NCBI GenBank assembly: GCA_014773175.1 | Contig: VXCM01000951.1 | Coordinates: forward strand, 62,001-126,000 | Direction of reading: 5' to 3' | DNA: 64,000 nt | Source: Lucifuga dentata | Taxonomy: Eukaryota > Chordata > Actinopteri > Ophidiiformes > Bythitidae | In this document: piece after piece, positions 60,586-64,000 of the stretch | Layout of the letters: the number at the start of each line of letters is the position of its first letter | How positions within the stretch are numbered: the stretch's first letter is position 1 | Notes under the pieces: generated by a model | What the model saw: only the letters and a program-made list of their open reading frames with translations | Database searches by the model: none | Told to the model about the DNA's origin: nothing | Position numbers and translations under genes: made by a program

Positions 60586-63500
60586 TCATCCAGTCAGTGT
60601 TTAGGAGAGTTGCTGAACCCCCCCCCAGGCTCTGAATAAGAATTTGTATTTTTTCAGCAAATTGTGCCAATTATGGTGTCTAGTCTGCCACTGAAACAAG
60701 CCCCTGAGCAAGCAGATGAGAGTGGGTTGTTTCTATGTAGGTGCTCTGTATACACATTATATTAAACTGTGTTGTGGAAACAAAAATCTTAAAATGAATC
60801 TATGTTTTATCTCCTCTGTGCTGCCCTCCTGAGTCTGTTAGTGGAAATGGCAGGGTTTGCTGAGAGTCCATATTTTATTCTGAGGTTAGGCTCCAGGGAT
60901 GCAGCTGTAGGATTCTGGAAAAAAAAAAAAGTAACTTGGCTTGCAAGAATAATATATTAAGATGTTTCTGAATCTGGCAAACAGAGACCTAAAACCCCTG
61001 TGTACTTGATTCTGGTTATGTTTTATAAGTGTGTTTTTTTTTTTTTTTTTTNTTTTTTTTTGTTTTTTTTTTTATGAATACATTACATCATGGTTTATAA
61101 ATCCAAATGAGTTACTATCTTTTTTTCCCCAATCATAAAGGAATTTTCTTTTCAACGTTTAATCAGTTTCAAAGACACCATAGTAGATTACAAACTCTTA
61201 ACTGGTCAGTCAGTCATACTGGTGATCAGATTTCATAAAATTTGGACCAAATTCTACTAATGACCTTGAGCTGTTTATAAGCATTTTTAAAAAAATTTTT
61301 CCCTGAAATGTGACATAAATAAAAATATTCTTAGTTACTTTACACATTGGCAAATTACAAAGAACAGAGAGAAGAAATGAAACAGAAATAAAAGTGATAC
61401 AAACTGAGGGTTGTATAGGTAATAGGTAAGTAGAACACTATCAAAAGGATTCTGAGGTTTTTTTTTTTTTTTTTTTTNTTTTTTTTTTTTTTTTTTGTTT
61501 TTGTTTTTTTTACATTTTGATACAAAATGTCTTTAAAATTAAATCTTAATATATATATATATATTTGGGCAATAATGTCACCAGATGATAACACACAACA
61601 CCTATTTCATACTTTCTGTTCTTTACTGTCTCAAGCAACTGTTTTAATGTTACTTGTACTGAAGTGTAATTCTCTACACAAATGAAGCAAAACATTATCA
61701 TTTTTATATCTATATTTATTGAAGATGAAAAAAGGATACAAAGGGTTGTACAATCAAGTCACATTTGTTTGTACATCACTCACAAATGTGTTATTTTATG
61801 TATATCAATAATAAATCCTGTATAAACATGTTTTATTTTGTTGCCTAGAGGTATGATGCAGATTTCTCCCTTATCAGGTGTAAACAGGAAACAGATCTGC
61901 TGATGTAACATTTACACGTTGTAAAATGAAATCAAGACAAGCTGGAATTTTAAAAATGTGAATAGCAGTGAAGGACTGAAATACAGTTCGAATGTTTATA
62001 TCAAATCCATGAAAACTTGTAATTTTTATGTAATCCATCAGGGTTTATGATTTTCATTATGGCTCATAATTTTTTGCATTGTTGCTATGATAGCAGGCAT
62101 ATTCAGGGACTCTATATGAAGCAAAATTAATATACACGGGAAGAAGAAAATAGTGGAGAGGCTTACTCTGTTAAAGACTCATACACAGATTATTATAACC
62201 ATTTCTAACTGAAGGTGTCAAACCCACAGCTGTAGTTTTTTTTTTTTTTTTTAAATTTAGAAGCACACATGCTGCAGAGGAAGTGAAACACAAAGATATA
62301 ATACCTGCATCATCTGAAAATGAAATGAATGGTTGAGTCTTAGCACATCAAAAAGCCCCATATGAGGTCTTGGTCTTCATATAACTAGGACAAACCTTGG
62401 TATCTATCGCAGTCAGGGGAAATTACAATGCCACGCAAAGATTCCAGTAGTTGATCCTCATATTTAATATCATATACAGATGTGGATGTCAATCGCAAAT
62501 GTTATTGTGTGATACAGAAAAGATGAATGCAATGAATGCAACCTGAGAAATATTTCAGAACTGATGCGGAGAGAGATGGGAACAATATTCAATAGTTTAA
62601 TTATTTTTTAAAAAAAAAGTGAAAAAGTGAAATATGAGCATAGTGTAAAGAATTAAATATAAAAGCTGGTCCTGACTGGGTGTATTAGTTCATCCTGACA
62701 GTTGCCTTCAGGAATAAACTATATTTGTCACTTAGAATGGAATTTTAATGTTCTTTTTTATATACTACCACACCGTTGATGCCCCAGGATTTGTATTGTG
62801 AAGAGTTTAAAGGGAGATAACATTCTCTTAGTAACACAGATAGCATGTGGTGGAGACGGTGCTATCTATGTTTAGTCTACTGTTCTTCATTTTCACACCA
62901 AATGAGTGCAAATAATGTCATATGAAATGGATGGACTATGAAAGCAATGTTTAAAGCAGTGTTTCTTTCGAATCTTAAAAAATACATGGAAAACTCAGTT
63001 TCTCGATGTCATATATTGTATCAAACGATGAGTCAGTGAATTAAATATTTAAAATTAAAAAATATATTTTAAGAAAGCCCTCTGCAAAATGATGTATTTC
63101 TTGACCTTTTACATTCATCACTGTCAAAGTTTTAATGATATATTTTACACTTGTTTTGTTTTAGATGTAATTAAATCCCCTCTGAATGCCAGATGCAGCA
63201 TTATTTGTTCTGCATGACTCACATGGAACGTCAGAGCACAAACTCAACAGAGTTAAATTTGGCATGCTTCTTCCTAAATGGTCCTTAGCCCCCGCAGCAC
63301 AAAGTTCACATCCCAAGCTGGCCTCAGCCAGACTGGCTGACACTGAGCTGCCCTTTCTCATTCTACTGGGGATTTTGAGAAATGTTTACTCGGAAAGTTC
63401 ACGACCCTGCAGATCAACCACAATGACACCGTTTGTGATGAAACATACAGGAAATTAGAGGCACACACGTTTCCTGAAGATGAGCTAGAGGTAGAAAGAG

Positions 63501-64000
63501 GTAGAAATTCAAAGAAGTAGAAATCAGTGAAATGACTGTTAAAACTGTTGTCTCAAAGTCTACAACGGGAATCGGTCGAGGTCAGAGTCAGGTCAAGAGT
63601 GAAAATAATCACCTCGGAAAACAGCATCACCCAGGGAGAGGATTCACTTCCATCTTCATAAATCAAAACCTCAAAATCTTCTTCGTACTGTCCTGTGAAC
63701 ACATGAAGACATGCAGTATAAGAGCAAGCTACCTTTGAGGGGATCCAAGGAGGAAGAAGACTCTGTCAGACAGGAAATTGACATTGCTCGTTCTCCCTAG
63801 CCAGTTTGTAAAACATTTACCCTCATGCATATCTGACATGGCAAACATCATCCATGTTCTTTCAATGTCAGCCAAGATCCCTCAAGCTGACAGGCTGCAC
63901 TTTGGACTGTAGGGACTCTCACTCATCATAAATATTACATCGGCTCTGTTTACACGCATGCACATGATCATTCGTGCTGGAAGAAGTATGCAAATCCTTT

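Larger units (their letters stand above)
55031..64000. other. Intergenic upstream of usp25
   Basis: Apart from the LINE tails, repeat fragments, microsatellites and poly(T) runs (N at 61052 and 61478), this is AT-rich sequence without a credible exon. 59340-60050 and 61700-64000 look unique and could hold conserved noncoding elements, which cannot be judged without alignment. Confidence 0.55.

Noticed and set aside
55000..64000. nrip1, the mammalian neighbour upstream of USP25
   Set aside because: No frame resembles NRIP1 and the longest open frames are under 100 codons without homology.
61680..64000. 3' UTR of a minus-strand gene starting beyond the window
   Set aside because: An AATAAA hexamer near 61710 on the minus strand and unique sequence are suggestive, but hexamers are common in AT-rich DNA and there is no coding support.

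Overview
The window is nuclear DNA from a ray-finned (teleost) fish, probably a percomorph. It has one long intron-rich vertebrate gene, many dinucleotide and tetranucleotide microsatellites, and typical fish transposon relics: a Tc1 transposase fragment, tails of non-LTR elements, the abundant teleost tRNA-like repeat and a TTAA-bounded foldback family. There are 26 single N characters, almost all in homopolymers or microsatellites, so this is a draft assembly.

The only protein gene I can support is usp25 (ubiquitin carboxyl-terminal hydrolase 25), complete on the minus strand from the ATG at 54775 to the stop at 26276. I resolved 24 constitutive coding exons. Every junction agrees in phase and joins into a protein of about 1080 residues, compared with 1055 in human. 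It carries an N-terminal UBA-like region, a SUMO-interacting motif, ubiquitin-interacting motifs, the USP catalytic core (Cys177, His612) with its helical insertion, and the conserved C-terminal region. Two phase-0 cassette exons (19a at 33559-33732 and 19b at 32592-32687) lie where USP25 is known to have muscle-associated alternative exons. Cassette 19a has a second in-frame donor. Intron 13 uses a GC-AG boundary, exon 8 has a tandem CAGCAG acceptor, and exon 14 is broken only by a 64-bp duplication around an N, which I read as an assembly artefact.

Layout: 1-25.5 kb is intergenic, 3' of usp25, with repeats and one possible minus-strand first exon near 3.05-3.6 kb. 25.56-26.28 kb is the likely usp25 3' UTR. 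26.28-54.78 kb is usp25. 54.78-55.03 kb is the likely 5' UTR and promoter, with a short uORF. 55-64 kb is intergenic and repeat-bearing.

I found no operon-like system, CRISPR array or novel multi-gene system. The most informative signals are the alternative-splicing architecture of usp25, a C-terminus lacking the key arginine of the mammalian tankyrase-binding motif, the foldback element family (about 12 copies), and the assembly scars.
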